Shown here piece after piece: positions 47,157-57,679 of a stretch of DNA of 64,000 bases. The notes under the pieces are model-generated. The model ran no database searches and was not told the origin of the DNA. It saw only the letters and a program-made list of their open reading frames with translations. A program made the position numbers and the translations under genes. The stretch covers positions 1,798,001 through 1,862,000 of the forward strand of contig CADCSX010000006.1 in assembly GCA_902805475.1 (NCBI GenBank). The letters run 5' to 3'. Numbering within the stretch: position 1 is the first letter of the stretch; the number at the start of each line of letters is the position of its first letter. The stretch is from Entonaema liquescens. Its lineage: Eukaryota; Ascomycota; Sordariomycetes; Xylariales; Xylariaceae.

Positions 47157-47952
47157 AAAGATCCGGAGAGCGGCCCGGGGAGACAACCAGTGAGACAACC
47201 AGAGGTACAACAAGAGGTGCAGCCGGAGATGCAGCCGGAGGTGCAGCCAGAGGTAGGGCCGATAGTACAACCAGAAGCACAGCCGGAGGTAAAGCCAAAG
47301 GCGAAACGGGGGGTGGTTCGGCGGATGATTTTGCGCATATCATTATATTTAAGGCGTAGGCGGGGACAGTAGGTTCCCATAAGCGGCGTTTACGGGGTCA
47401 TAGCTTCGGGATCATCAACGGCAAAGCGGAAGGGTGCAAACCATTCAGATTCATAGCGGTATAGAACTTAGAGTATATGCTATTGCGTATAGAGGTTTGG
47501 GTAGATAAGGTTCTAGTCTATTTTATGATCCGTGCCTTTGGCGGACCGCGGCATAGCTTAGGTATTAATAGATGTAAATTCAATTTCACTCTTATAAGAA
47601 TATCTTTTTTGATATGATAATCACAGGAATGCTTCTGTACCTAGGTAGGTACTGAATTAAAATGGCTTACATAACAAGTTGAATCGGGATGTGCGCGAGG
47701 ATCCGGCTGGTCCCGGATAGGCGGGTAAGGTTCTAGGCAATGGTAGACCCGGCATTCGGAAAAACCGAGGAATAAAAAGTTTTGGGTCTATCGACCACTT
47801 GAAGCTTCCAAAGCCTTCTAAAGATCCATCCACCACTTGCGATAGCTTCAAATTTAGATCTCCGAGCTCCCAATTCGTTGCAATTTTGTCCAGAAAATCT
47901 CTACCTTTTCGAATTCTCTAATTCACGAACTCCTCCCTTAATATACTTCACA
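47157..47952. other. 3' flank of kinase and promoter of hsp10
   Basis: The first 140 bp hold imperfect 12-base repeats (CAGCCGGAGGTG type, 47190-47300) that read as EVQP units in one frame. The remainder is the hsp10 promoter. No separate gene is called. Confidence 0.5.
47190..47300. repeat. imperfect 12-base/6-base repeats 3' of kinase
   Basis: About eight degenerate copies of CAGCCGGAGGTG-type units directly after the kinase stop codon. They leave an open frame of Gln/Pro/Glu/Val repeats without an ATG, so a coding role is unproven. Confidence 0.6.
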
Positions 47953-48591
47953 ATGGTATGCTCGATTCCTAAACTGTTGCATTATAATATTATAATATTA
48001 TGACGTGCGCTTCGCAATCCCGCACTTCGTCACCCCACATACGTTTTTAAATTCCCATCTGCCCATTTACTTTTCGCGAAACTTAGGTAGCTAACATGTT
48101 ATGAACGTTACAGTCTACCACTATCCGATCGATCAAATCCCTTGTCCCTCTCCTGGACCGTGTGTTAATCCAGCGAGTCAAGTCGGAAGCTAAGACCGCT
48201 GGCGGTATCTTACTGCCTGAGTCCAGCGTGAAGGATCTTAACGAAGGCAAAGTTCTCGCCGTCGGACCCGGCGCGCTGAACAAGGATGGCCAACGTGTGC
48301 CCATGGGTGTGCAGAAGGGAGACCGTGTGTTGATTCCTTCGGTAAGTTAGAATAATATTAAGACCCCTAAGTCGCCTAGGATAATTCTTGCGCCTCTCTC
48401 TACGCATCTCACGCAAATGTAACTAACGTGTATATCTAGTACGGTGGTGCCCCCATCGAGGTCGGCGACGAAGTATACCACGTCTTCCGCGACAGCGAGT
48501 AAGTTCCCACAGCACGCACCTACGCATCGCCGAAGAAGACGTACTAACAGTATTTCGCTTCTACAGAATCATGGCCAAGATCAACGAGTAA
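47953..48591 (+). CDS. hsp10: mitochondrial 10-kDa chaperonin (Hsp10/Cpn10)
   Basis: Four coding exons (47953..47955, 48114..48341, 48440..48498, 48567..48591) give 104 residues: MSTTIRSIKSLVPLLDRVLI, then the mobile-loop region KTAGGILLPESSVK, then VLAVGPGALNKDGQRVPMGV, KKGD-type core QKGDRVLIPSYGG, and a FRDSEIMAKINE end. This is the GroES-like co-chaperonin that caps Hsp60 in the mitochondrial matrix. The first coding exon is only the ATG; the next three codons follow a 158-bp intron with GTATGC/CAG ends. All phases agree and the length is exactly that of the family. Confidence 0.95.
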
Positions 48592-50220
48592 ATTATAACG
48601 ATACCCACGATTGATGACACCGATGTACCATAGCATGTATGTACAACAGGAGGCAAATAAAAAGAAGGAAGCTCGTGTCAAGTTTTGCATATAGCGCAAC
48701 GTGATTCGGCGGCCGGATGGGAAAGGCTGTAGAGTAGTAGTAGTATCTCGTTTAAGAGGCTCGACTTGTGGTCTTGAGGTGCAGTTAATCTCCACTCTTC
48801 CCTCCAAGATGTGTTCTTTAGGAATTGGTGACTATTCATGAAATGATATGGATAGCAATTGCAATTGTCTCCCTCAGGACCGACTCTTTGACGTGATCAC
48901 TCTAGCCCTCCTTACTCGTTTAGGAAGACTTTTCGAGAGTCTATCCGACTTGTAAAATTATATATCGGAACTCGGGTTAATATATACAAGTGCTCGTCGT
49001 GGCGTTATGATTGTAGTAATACTTTTAAGGATATCCAGGCAATAGGTAATTACTACTTAATTCTTTAATTTACAACTAGCTGGTTACCGAATAACCGTCT
49101 CCGAAACACGCTCTTTCTTAGATATTCGGAATACACCGAGATGAATAGGAGTGGCGGATGATTTAGGTAGTTAATATAAAAATAACTAGAAGTCTTGCTA
49201 TTTTACCAAGAAAAAGGGCACCAATAGAAGAGCATTTATCAACCAAAGCAGAAAATATTGTCAGCTGAACCAAAAGCCAAGACATAACCATATAACACAA
49301 CTTAAGCGCCTCAGATCAGCCCGCATGTAAACGCCATAGGCTTATATTCGGACGCATTTCCCGGCATGTTTTGCTTCTTCCACCATTCACATCCAGATGA
49401 GAAGGTTGAAGAGTTGGGACGAACATGTTTCAACTTCATTCGGTGCGGCCCGGCTGATTGGCCACGGTATATATTACTGCAGCCTCCCACGGGCAGCCCC
49501 TAGCCCCTTACGTCGAGCTGGACCTGATTTTACTCAGCCATTTCCCCAGATTTCCGACAACGTCATCTCGCGTGGTACCGTTGCACTCTATCTGAGACGG
49601 GAGAATCAGGGTCCTTGGAAGCTCGGGTCTACCCCTGAGGAGTCCAGTGGCTGTCCTCTCTGGCATTTTTATTCGTTGTTGGGCACAAGGCGCTTTTGGT
49701 GTGCGAGTTTGGGCGGGTGTGTAGCTGAAGGAAAGTAGAAGAATTATCCTCAAATCACACTTTTGAAGAGGTCTAATTTCTCAGATGTGATTCGACATGT
49801 CATATTGCGGGCCTCTCTTCGGTGTATACCCAGATAGGTTAATCTTCCCTCTCCCTTTGGTTCGTTTGCTTTACAAGACTTTACATTATGGCGATCCATC
49901 TCATTTCCTACTTTTGTATAATACCTACACCTATGTCTAGGTAGGAAGATTCACTTCCCGTCGTTCACTTATTCGTTTCAGTCGCTCATTCTTCAATTCT
50001 TGCTCATATGTTCAATTCCTGGTCCACCTATACTTGAAGTCGTGAAGGACACTATATACACTCGTTTTCTTACCCAGGCTGGGCCGCTACTCTTCTCAAA
50101 TAGTCTCAGTAGTTTGATATTCTGGGTACATTTGAAAATTCTTTTGCTCCGCCTAGGACCTGTGTATTACCTCATTTTATTCCAAGAACCGACTGTCATT
50201 ATCCAAAATTACTATTCAGT
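48592..50220. other. 1.6-kb intergenic region
   Basis: 3' flank of hsp10 and promoter of the AA9 gene. A 113-codon frame at 49397-49738 has no domain character and is not called. No RNA gene is seen. Confidence 0.5.
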
Positions 50221-51588
50221 ATGAAGTGTCCTCCCTCCTTTCTTGTGGCTATAGCTACCATTCTCCCGACGGTGGTTGATGCACACACTGTGTTCACGAC
50301 GCTTTTATCAACGATGAGTCTCAGGGAGACGGGACATGTGTCAGAATGAACATGAACCCCAGCACTGTACTGCCCCAATAGCCAGCTTAGATAGCGATGA
50401 TATGGCTTGCGGTAAGTCATCCATTCCCTCAGTAAAACGACATGCTGCTAACTGTTCACTAGGCGTCGACGGTCAGAAGCCCGTCGCTTTCACCTGCCCC
50501 GCACCGGCTGGTGCAAAACTCACCTTTGAGTGGCGGACATGGGCCGATGCTGAGCAACCTGGGTCTATAGATATTTCACATAAGGTATATCACACCTAGG
50601 ATTGTTAATTGTGTTGATTTATACTTACCATAGAGACCTAGGGGCCTTGTGCCGTCTATGCTAAACAGGTAAAAGATATAGCGAAGGACTCCGCCACTGG
50701 TCCTGGCTGGATTAAACTTGTAAGTGCTGCCATGAGATCTTCTATTTATGGATTCGAGGACTTTCAGATCGCCCTTCTGTGGTAGCTTTCTATTAACCTT
50801 CTATGTAGTGGGAAGAAGGCTACGATGCGTCGAGTGGCAAGTGGTGTACAGAAAAACTGATCGATAACAATGGACTGCTGTCCATTCATATTCCGAAGTC
50901 ACTTCCCGGTGGCTCATGGCTCTTCAGGCCCGAACTCCTAGCCCTTCATCAGGCGGATAAAGGCGACCCGCAATTTTACACGGGATGTGCACAGGTGTTT
51001 ATCAACAGCGGCAATGCGGCAACCGTTGATGTGCCTGCGGAGTATAGTGTTAGCATACCAGGGTATGTCGAGGCTGGCCAGCCTCCGGTATCTTTCAATA
51101 TCTACCAGCCTCAATTCCCGTATCCAATGCCCGGACCAAAGGTCTACAAGCCCGCAGAGTCGAAAAGTAAGGCTACTTTTACTTCAGCTTCGACTTCATC
51201 CAAGGCTCTAAAGCAAACCGAGGGTGAGATCCCTTCGGATTACCTCATTAAGAACGCGAATTGGGTAGGCGTAGAAGTATCCTCTTACTCGACTGAGGAT
51301 GGTTGTTGGAAAGCGTCCGAAGAGTGCTTTAGCCAAGCTCAGAATTGCTACGACTCGGCACCTCCAACGGGAAGTGCTAACTGTCGAACTTGGGAGAGCA
51401 AATGTGATGGCATCAGCGACGCCTGTAGCGCCGGAGATTTCAATGGTCCTCCAAATAAAGGTCAGAAGCTCCAAAGCGAGGACCCGTCACCCCCGGGAAA
51501 TATTCCAAGAGCTGCAGAATATATCAACTCCAAGAAAATGCGGATACGTCGTTCTAGAACATTGGATTCGGGACTCTCCTGGAAATAG
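50221..51588 (+). pseudogene. AA9 lytic polysaccharide monooxygenase, frame-disrupted
   Basis: Exons 50221..50411, 50463..50584, 50642..50719 and 50809..51588 would give about 390 residues. The signal peptide MKCPPSFLVAIATILPTVVDA ends before HTVF, placing the copper-binding His at the mature N-terminus. Family blocks follow: GDGTCVRMNMNPST, LDSDDMACG, the second copper His in ISHKGPCAVY, WEEGYDASSGKWCTEKL, and LALHQADKGDPQFYTGCAQ with the axial Tyr. AA9 enzymes oxidise cellulose chains outside the cell. A Ser/Thr linker and a Cys-rich C-terminal extension (from about residue 270) follow. Exon 1 has two one-base losses: near 50303 (TTL to FIND) and near 50369 (NPST to APIAS, or at TAG 50378). 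Either it is a young pseudogene or the sequence has two errors; I record it as disrupted. All later exons are intact. Confidence 0.8.
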
Positions 51589-52984
51589 GGGTCTACCATG
51601 CCCATATCCGCTCCGTACTTTATACGATGGAGAACCCCTGGTTGGGTTTGATGGGTACTTTATTGATTAGGAAGGTTAAACGATAAAAGTTATACGACCT
51701 TGCGTGCTTCTGTTGCAATATGTATCTGAACGGCGCAAAATGAGTTTGCGCCATATAAGATTCAGATATTGCCCCACTGATAAATAACTCATGCAGCAGC
51801 CCCATAGCCCATAGCCTAGGTAGGTATCTTCGTATTTTAAAAAAGATTTATTTTCTAGAATGGTCTCAATAATGTTATTGTTGCATTGTCAGTACTATAT
51901 GTTTTGCTTTGTAAGAAGGTGTCACTGATAAGACGGCTGTCGGCCTGCGTTGATTTGTGATGTGATGGTGGCGTTGTACTAATAAGTTCAATCAACTTAC
52001 ATAGGTAGGTATAGGTAAGTTTTACTGAGTGATCGACCTTGGGTTTGGAATACTAGCTGAGACCAATTACACGGACAATTATGAATATTATGCTACGTGC
52101 TTTGACATAAAGATACCTAGGTACCTACCTAGATATAAAATGTACCTAAGACATAGATAGGTACCTCAAGAAGCTAAGAGATAGTTCCATATATTAGACT
52201 CTGAGCGAAGTGCGAAGGAGGATAGCGTACGTAACAAATACCTAACAAAATACTTATTAAACACATATACCTACCTAGGTAGGTAGGTATGTATGTCCGT
52301 CATTACCTACAATGTAGCTACACGTGTAGTACCTAACAAAATAAGGTACCTAATAGGTAAGATAGGCCATTCGGCAGTCGGAAGCATATAACCATCGCAA
52401 AGTTGATTAATAAAGCTCCGAGCCGGGTGGATCTCCTCATGCCGCTGTCAAATGACGAAACTCGGGAATACTATGTAGGATAATGATGATGACAAAACAA
52501 ATTGTCTAAACTAAGGGTCAAATGCCGTAACTGAGCGCCTTCACCGTCACTCTCGTAACTAACAAGATCTAAGTTTAGTTTACGCTCAAGCCAGGATCAT
52601 AGTTTAAACTTTGATTTCTTTATAAATTGTTACGCTGCTCGAGTGGTAGATAAAAAGAAGATGTCTTCTCACTTCATCTACTATTTAGTCCCAAGGTAGT
52701 CCCAGTCACTTCCCAGGCACCGCACACCCCAAAAATAGAAGAGCAAGGGCCTAAATTAAGCCATTTCCACTCTTTTCGCTTCGGGGGGTTTAACTATTAA
52801 GACCTTATAAGAAGCCGTCTAAAAAAAAGGTTATTAGATTCAATTTGTCGCAAAAAAAAAAAAAAATATTTTTCTATTTTTTGGAGGCAGCGTTACTCGG
52901 AAGAAACAATTGGTCTAATTGCTACGGGATCCGACGAATCAAAATAATACATCTCGGTCATCACGATCGCACAAAGTCGCAAAA
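51589..52984. other. 1.4-kb intergenic region rich in TACCTA/TAGGTA words
   Basis: 3' flank of the AA9 locus and promoter of the cystathionine gamma-lyase gene. It contains repeated palindromic words around ACCTAGGT (for example 52006-52020, 52120-52145, 52268-52290) and a 15-base A-run near 52852-52866. No coding frame is supported. Confidence 0.5.
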
Positions 52985-54266
52985 ATGACGGTTCCTATCG
53001 ATCACATCATCGAAACCCCTCCGCGGGCACCGTCCCCTGTACACGGCTTCGGAACCCTTGCTGTCCACGCCGGTGCCCCCCACGATCCTACAACCGGCGC
53101 CGTTATCGAGCCTATTTCGCTATCTACTACCTTTGCACAAACTGCTGCCGGGAAGCCTATAGGCTTATACGAATATTCCCGTAGCTCCAATCCTAACCGG
53201 GATAACTTCGAGCAGGCTGTTGCTGCGTTGGAAAATGCGAAATACGCACTCGCTTTTGGTAGCGGAAGTGCTGCTACAGCTACCATTCTCCAGAGCTTGG
53301 CTCAGGGCTCTCATGTCATCAGTGTTAGTGATGTTTATGGTGGTACTCATCGGTATTTCACCCGAGTAGCTAAGGCTCATGGTGTTACTGTTACCTTTAC
53401 TCCCCAGATCGAGGTTGATATCGCAGAGCACATCCGGGACAACACCAAATTAGTATGGATCGAGTCGCCTAGCAATCCTACGCTACGACTTGTCGACATT
53501 CGAGCAGTTGCCACTGCAGCTCACTCGCGAGGCGTTGCCGTTGTTGTTGATAACACCTTCCTTAGTCCCTACGTACAAAACCCCCTCGACCACGGCGCTG
53601 ATATCGTCGTCCATAGTGTCACCAAGTACATTAATGGACACAGCGATGTGGTTATGGGACTAGCAGCTTTCAACTCTGAGGAGTTGCGCGAGCGTCTATC
53701 CTTCCTGCAGAATGCGGGCGGCGCCGTGCCCTCGGCTTTCGATTCCTGGCTAGCCCACCGAGGTGTTAAGACATTGCACCTGCGAGTGAGGCAATCAAGC
53801 GGCAACGCTACGGCTGTTGCAAAAGCGCTAGAGGCTAGCCCTCATGTTATTTCCGTCAACTATCCTGGCTTGGATTCTCACCCGCACAGGCATATTGCTC
53901 TGAAACAGCACCGAGAGGGTATGGGCGGCGGCATGCTTTCCTTCCGTATTAAGGGAGGCCGAGCCGCAGCTGAGCGGTTCTGCCAGCTGACCAAGATCTT
54001 CACGCTGGCCGAGAGTTTAGGTGGCATCGAGAGTTTGGTCGAGCTACCAAGCGCAATGACGCATGCCGGTATTCCCCGAGATCAGCGAGAGGCCGTAGGC
54101 GTCTTCGACGACCTCGTGCGTGTAAGCTGCGGTATCGAGGCCGGAAGACCTGCTTCGCGATGTCCAGCAGGCGTTGGAAAAGGCGGTATTCGAAACCGTC
54201 TCTTCGAGCAATGGAACAAACGGCGTCAATGGAGTTAATGGCGTCAACGGACATGAATCAAAATAG
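52985..54266 (+). CDS. CYS3: cystathionine gamma-lyase (frameshift near C-terminus)
   Basis: An intronless frame from ATG 52985, about 426 residues after allowing one surplus base. The fold type I PLP enzyme cleaves cystathionine to cysteine in reverse transsulfuration. Motifs: AVHAGAPHD, YEYSRSSNPNRDNFEQAVA, FGSGSAATATIL, SVSDVYGGTHRYF, WIESPSNPT, and the PLP Lys214 in SVTKYINGHSD; then AHRGVKTLHLRVRQ, GGGMLSFRIKGG and FTLAESLGGIESLVE, all typical of the eukaryotic lyase rather than the synthase. After VSCGIEA the open frame continues with unrelated residues to 54238, while the next frame reads EDLLRDVQQALEKAV, the expected C-terminal helix, and ends at TAG 54264-54266 after an Asn/Gly-rich tail. 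The shift lies at about 54140-54146. Confidence 0.93.
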
Positions 54267-55697
54267 ATGGAGGGGTTAAGAAAGCGATGAACGGGCTATC
54301 CAACCCACCATTATCGGAATGACGAAGCGTTATATAGAACCCGATTTTTAATTACCTGTTAGGCGTTATGTTCGTATCCGGTCGGTAGCATATGGTATGT
54401 TCCAGGCCCATAGGGGAGCCGGAAACATAACCAATAAATAACTGCATTTCATAGTGGGATCAATAACGTGTCAGCATATTTATGTGCGAATTAAAATCGA
54501 TTCGAGTCTTCGTTCACTTATAGACAGTTAGAATAGCTTGGGATAGTATAATATAGACGTGTGAAATGGAAAGGAATGGGTCGGGACTTACGAATCCCTC
54601 CTTAGTACATTACCGATAAGTGTTTATTTTTATATCTCTTCTCGAGTTATAAATGTGGATGTCATGATATTCTAATATGAATTGAAATATGTAGGTGTCA
54701 AATCAGCCAACCGTTGGTTAAGAGTGAGGCCATAGCACGTCGCGTCCAGAGTCTAGACTAAGAAACACAGATGGGACGAGGACACGAGCTACTTCCCCCT
54801 GGAATCTAGGAATAAATCTACTTACCAGGGGAAATCTTGAAGTTATAATATCAAATCGAGGAAGTAGGGTTCAATGGCATCTCTTCTAATTAGGGGCACG
54901 ATCGGGAGAGGGACAACTTCGCATACCGAGCACACCGCGAGATCAATATCACACCCATGTCGCTCTGCTCCGCCGCCTTGTTAGGAACGATCTTCATTTG
55001 CTCCGTTATTCGCGGAACGGCGAACGGAACTCCTAAGACTATTGGTCTTGGCGTTAATGAAGGTCCGGTTTATACATATTGCATATTGATAGGTAAGTCA
55101 GCACATGTGACATTGGTTATTTTATATTGTTAAACCAATATATGGCTTCCTCTCTCTGGGTGTAAGCGCGCATTTTCAGGTAATTTCCGGTGAGGATATG
55201 TAAATTCAGTGGTTGAGGACTAACATGAGAAACCTACCTAATATTCCGGACTGAGCCGTAGCGGAGAACGGTAAATACGTTAAGAATGACTGGCCAGCAA
55301 GATCCAAGCTCGGGACTTGACAAATTTCGTTCTCCACTATCATGGGGAAGATTTGGAATTGTTCTTCTACCAGGGATGACGACGACGACGTCCAGTGCCA
55401 CTTGCGGCGGCACAGCTCCAGTTAGGGCTGACCCAGACGCTGTCAGGGGCTCCACGTTGAAGTCCGAGCCGCAATTCTCTGGGGACGGGAATATCATCGC
55501 AGTTGGTTCAAGGTGGAATTAGGAACACCGAGCCACGATGGTATATTTGTAATTGTGTCGATATTTGCTCTCGACGGCGATGTTGGGTCGTCGACTCAAC
55601 CATATAAGAATGGACTCGTCCGACTTGTAGATGGGCAATTTAGCTTCACAAGTAAATCATTAACTTAAAGTTCAATAAGAAAGCAGTCGAACTCAAA
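54267..55697. other. 1.4-kb intergenic region
   Basis: Between two plus-strand genes. Short frames (for example 55286-55522) show no domain signal. No repeat, RNA or mobile element is recognised. Confidence 0.5.
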
Positions 55698-57277
55698 ATG
55701 GCCAGAACAAGTCTATCTACCATGCTCCTAACGAGCCTTGCGGCCGTGGCATCGGCACGCAACTGCAAGAACTTGACGATTCCCCTCACGCTCTCAGCGC
55801 AGAATATGGACTTCGACTTCAAGGCGCCTAGCAACGATATCGAAGTCACGAACTATGTCCTGAACTCTGGCCGCGCCGGTGTGTACTATGCCGATGAGAT
55901 ATTAAGCGAAACCAAGGTAAGCGTGAAGTCTATCTCCTCACCTACACGCTCATGGTATGAGTGTGGATGAGAAAGAGTCACCTTTTGCTAACCACCCCTT
56001 GTACAGTACCGAAACGTGACGGGCAACTATTCCATCGCCGCAACGTACTGCGAGCCCGAGGGAGGCCCAGGCCGCGCTCTACAGATTCTCACTCGGTATG
56101 TATATGCACATAGAAACCTGTCTCCAAGACCTCCTTGCTTGCTCAGAACAGCTGACTAACACTTCGCAGTAAGCAACAAACCAACCCCCTTATCCGCTCC
56201 CATCAGAATCATCTAGATATCCCTATAGAACTGTGTCTTGATTCCTCTCCTAAGAGCGCTGGAGCCTTAACCCCAACTCACCCCAACCCATACTAACCAC
56301 CACCACCACCCCCCCTTAGACGGCGCCGCCTTCGACCGGACCTACTGGGACTTCCCCGCGCAGTCCCACAACTACAGCTACGCCGCCGCCGCCCTCGCGC
56401 GCAACTACAGCGTATTCTTCTTCGACCGTCCGGGCATCGGGCAGTCGAGCCACGGTGACCCCGTCAACGAGATCCAGTCACCTCTCGAGCTCGCGGCCCT
56501 GTACACGCTGACGACCAAGCTCCGCCGCGGCACCCTCCGCGGCGTGTCCACCCGCCACCGGAAAATCGTCCACGTCGGCCACAGCTACGGCTCGGCGCAG
56601 ACCTACGGGCTGACGGCCGCGCATCCGGACGACGGCGTGTCCGACGCCATCGCGCTGACGGGGTTTAGCATGGGCCTCGGCACGTACGTGAACAACTTCC
56701 TGTTCGGCGGCAACTTCGTGCTCGCGGCGGCCGACGGGGGCTACGGCCCGGGCTACATCACGAGCGGCGACGTGTCCGCCATCCAGTCCAATTTCTTCGC
56801 CCCGGATAACTTCGACCCGGAGATCCTCCAGGAGACGTACGAGACGGGCGCGCCGACCGCCGTCGGCGAGCTGTTGACTATTGGCGGTCTCACGGCTACG
56901 AATAACAGCTATACCGGTCCCGTTTTTGTTATCACGGGAGGTGAGATACCCCCTTTTCCCTATATACTTGTTGGATTTACTCAATAGCGATGAATTCTGG
57001 GGACTAACTTCGATTTTATTATAGAGCACGACATTGCATTCTGCGGAGGTAACTGCTATATTTCTAAGCCTAGTATCCCCGAGCAGGCGAGGGAGTCCTT
57101 CACTAATAAGTCCTCTTTTGAGGCTTACGTTGTGCCCGGTGCTGGCCATGGCCTTAACTTGGTGAGTATCCTTCCTTCATTATAAAATATCGACGGGTTG
57201 GCGCTGACTGCGAGTAGGAGTACACCGCGCAGGAAACATACACGAAGATCCTTGACTTTTTTGATAAGGTTGTTTAG
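55698..57277 (+). CDS. secreted alpha/beta hydrolase (one junction out of frame)
   Basis: Exons 55698..55916, 56007..56095, 56320..56940, 57025..57161 and 57218..57277 give about 374 residues. A signal peptide (MARTSLSTMLLTSLAAVASA) and several Asn-x-Ser/Thr sites indicate secretion. The catalytic triad can be read: nucleophile Ser191 in GHSYGS, Asp312 in ITGEHDIAF, and His351 in GAGHGLN; the oxyanion loop is LTHGAAF. The substrate cannot be told; an esterase or lipase-like role is inferred. At the exon 2/exon 3 junction the codon for His needs one base from exon 2, but the GT donor at 56096 leaves two, so the joined frame is one base too long. Exon 3 is visibly much more GC-rich than exons 1, 2 and 4. 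Confidence 0.82.
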
Positions 57278-57679
57278 ACCCAGGAATAACATGTTTCAGC
57301 ATCCCACGGGGATTTTATTGTCTATCATATAGAAGCCATAGAGTGTAACTAAGCATAAACGTACCACTTGAATTCCCTATCCTCCATTCGATGATGTGGA
57401 AAGTGTATCCATGGTTCCAAACGCATAGGCAAAGCATCGCAGATTACAACATATCATCTAGCTTGAAGTCCATTATTAAATGTCCGATTTTTGGTTTTGC
57501 GATAAATCAGTCGCAAGACACGCCCAGCCCGGACTGTACTGGGAATATTTGGTGAAGCTCTGCTAGTTGCATTATGAATATTGTCATTTCGTTCTAATCG
57601 TCATCAACGTCATCGTCATCATCTATTTTTGAAATTTAGCAAGGTGTCAATCCGTTTGATACTTGATGAAGTAGTGATA
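57278..57679. other. convergent intergenic region
   Basis: 402 bp between convergent stop codons; two 3' untranslated regions are expected. A CATCGTCAT-type short repeat occurs near 57600-57620. Nothing else is seen. Confidence 0.5.

Noticed and set aside
49397..49738. 113-codon plus-strand frame before the AA9 gene
   Set aside because: No recognisable fold or signal peptide, and codon choice looks random.
55286..55522. 78-codon plus-strand frame upstream of the hydrolase
   Set aside because: No homologous feature or conserved pattern visible; a frame of this length is expected by chance.
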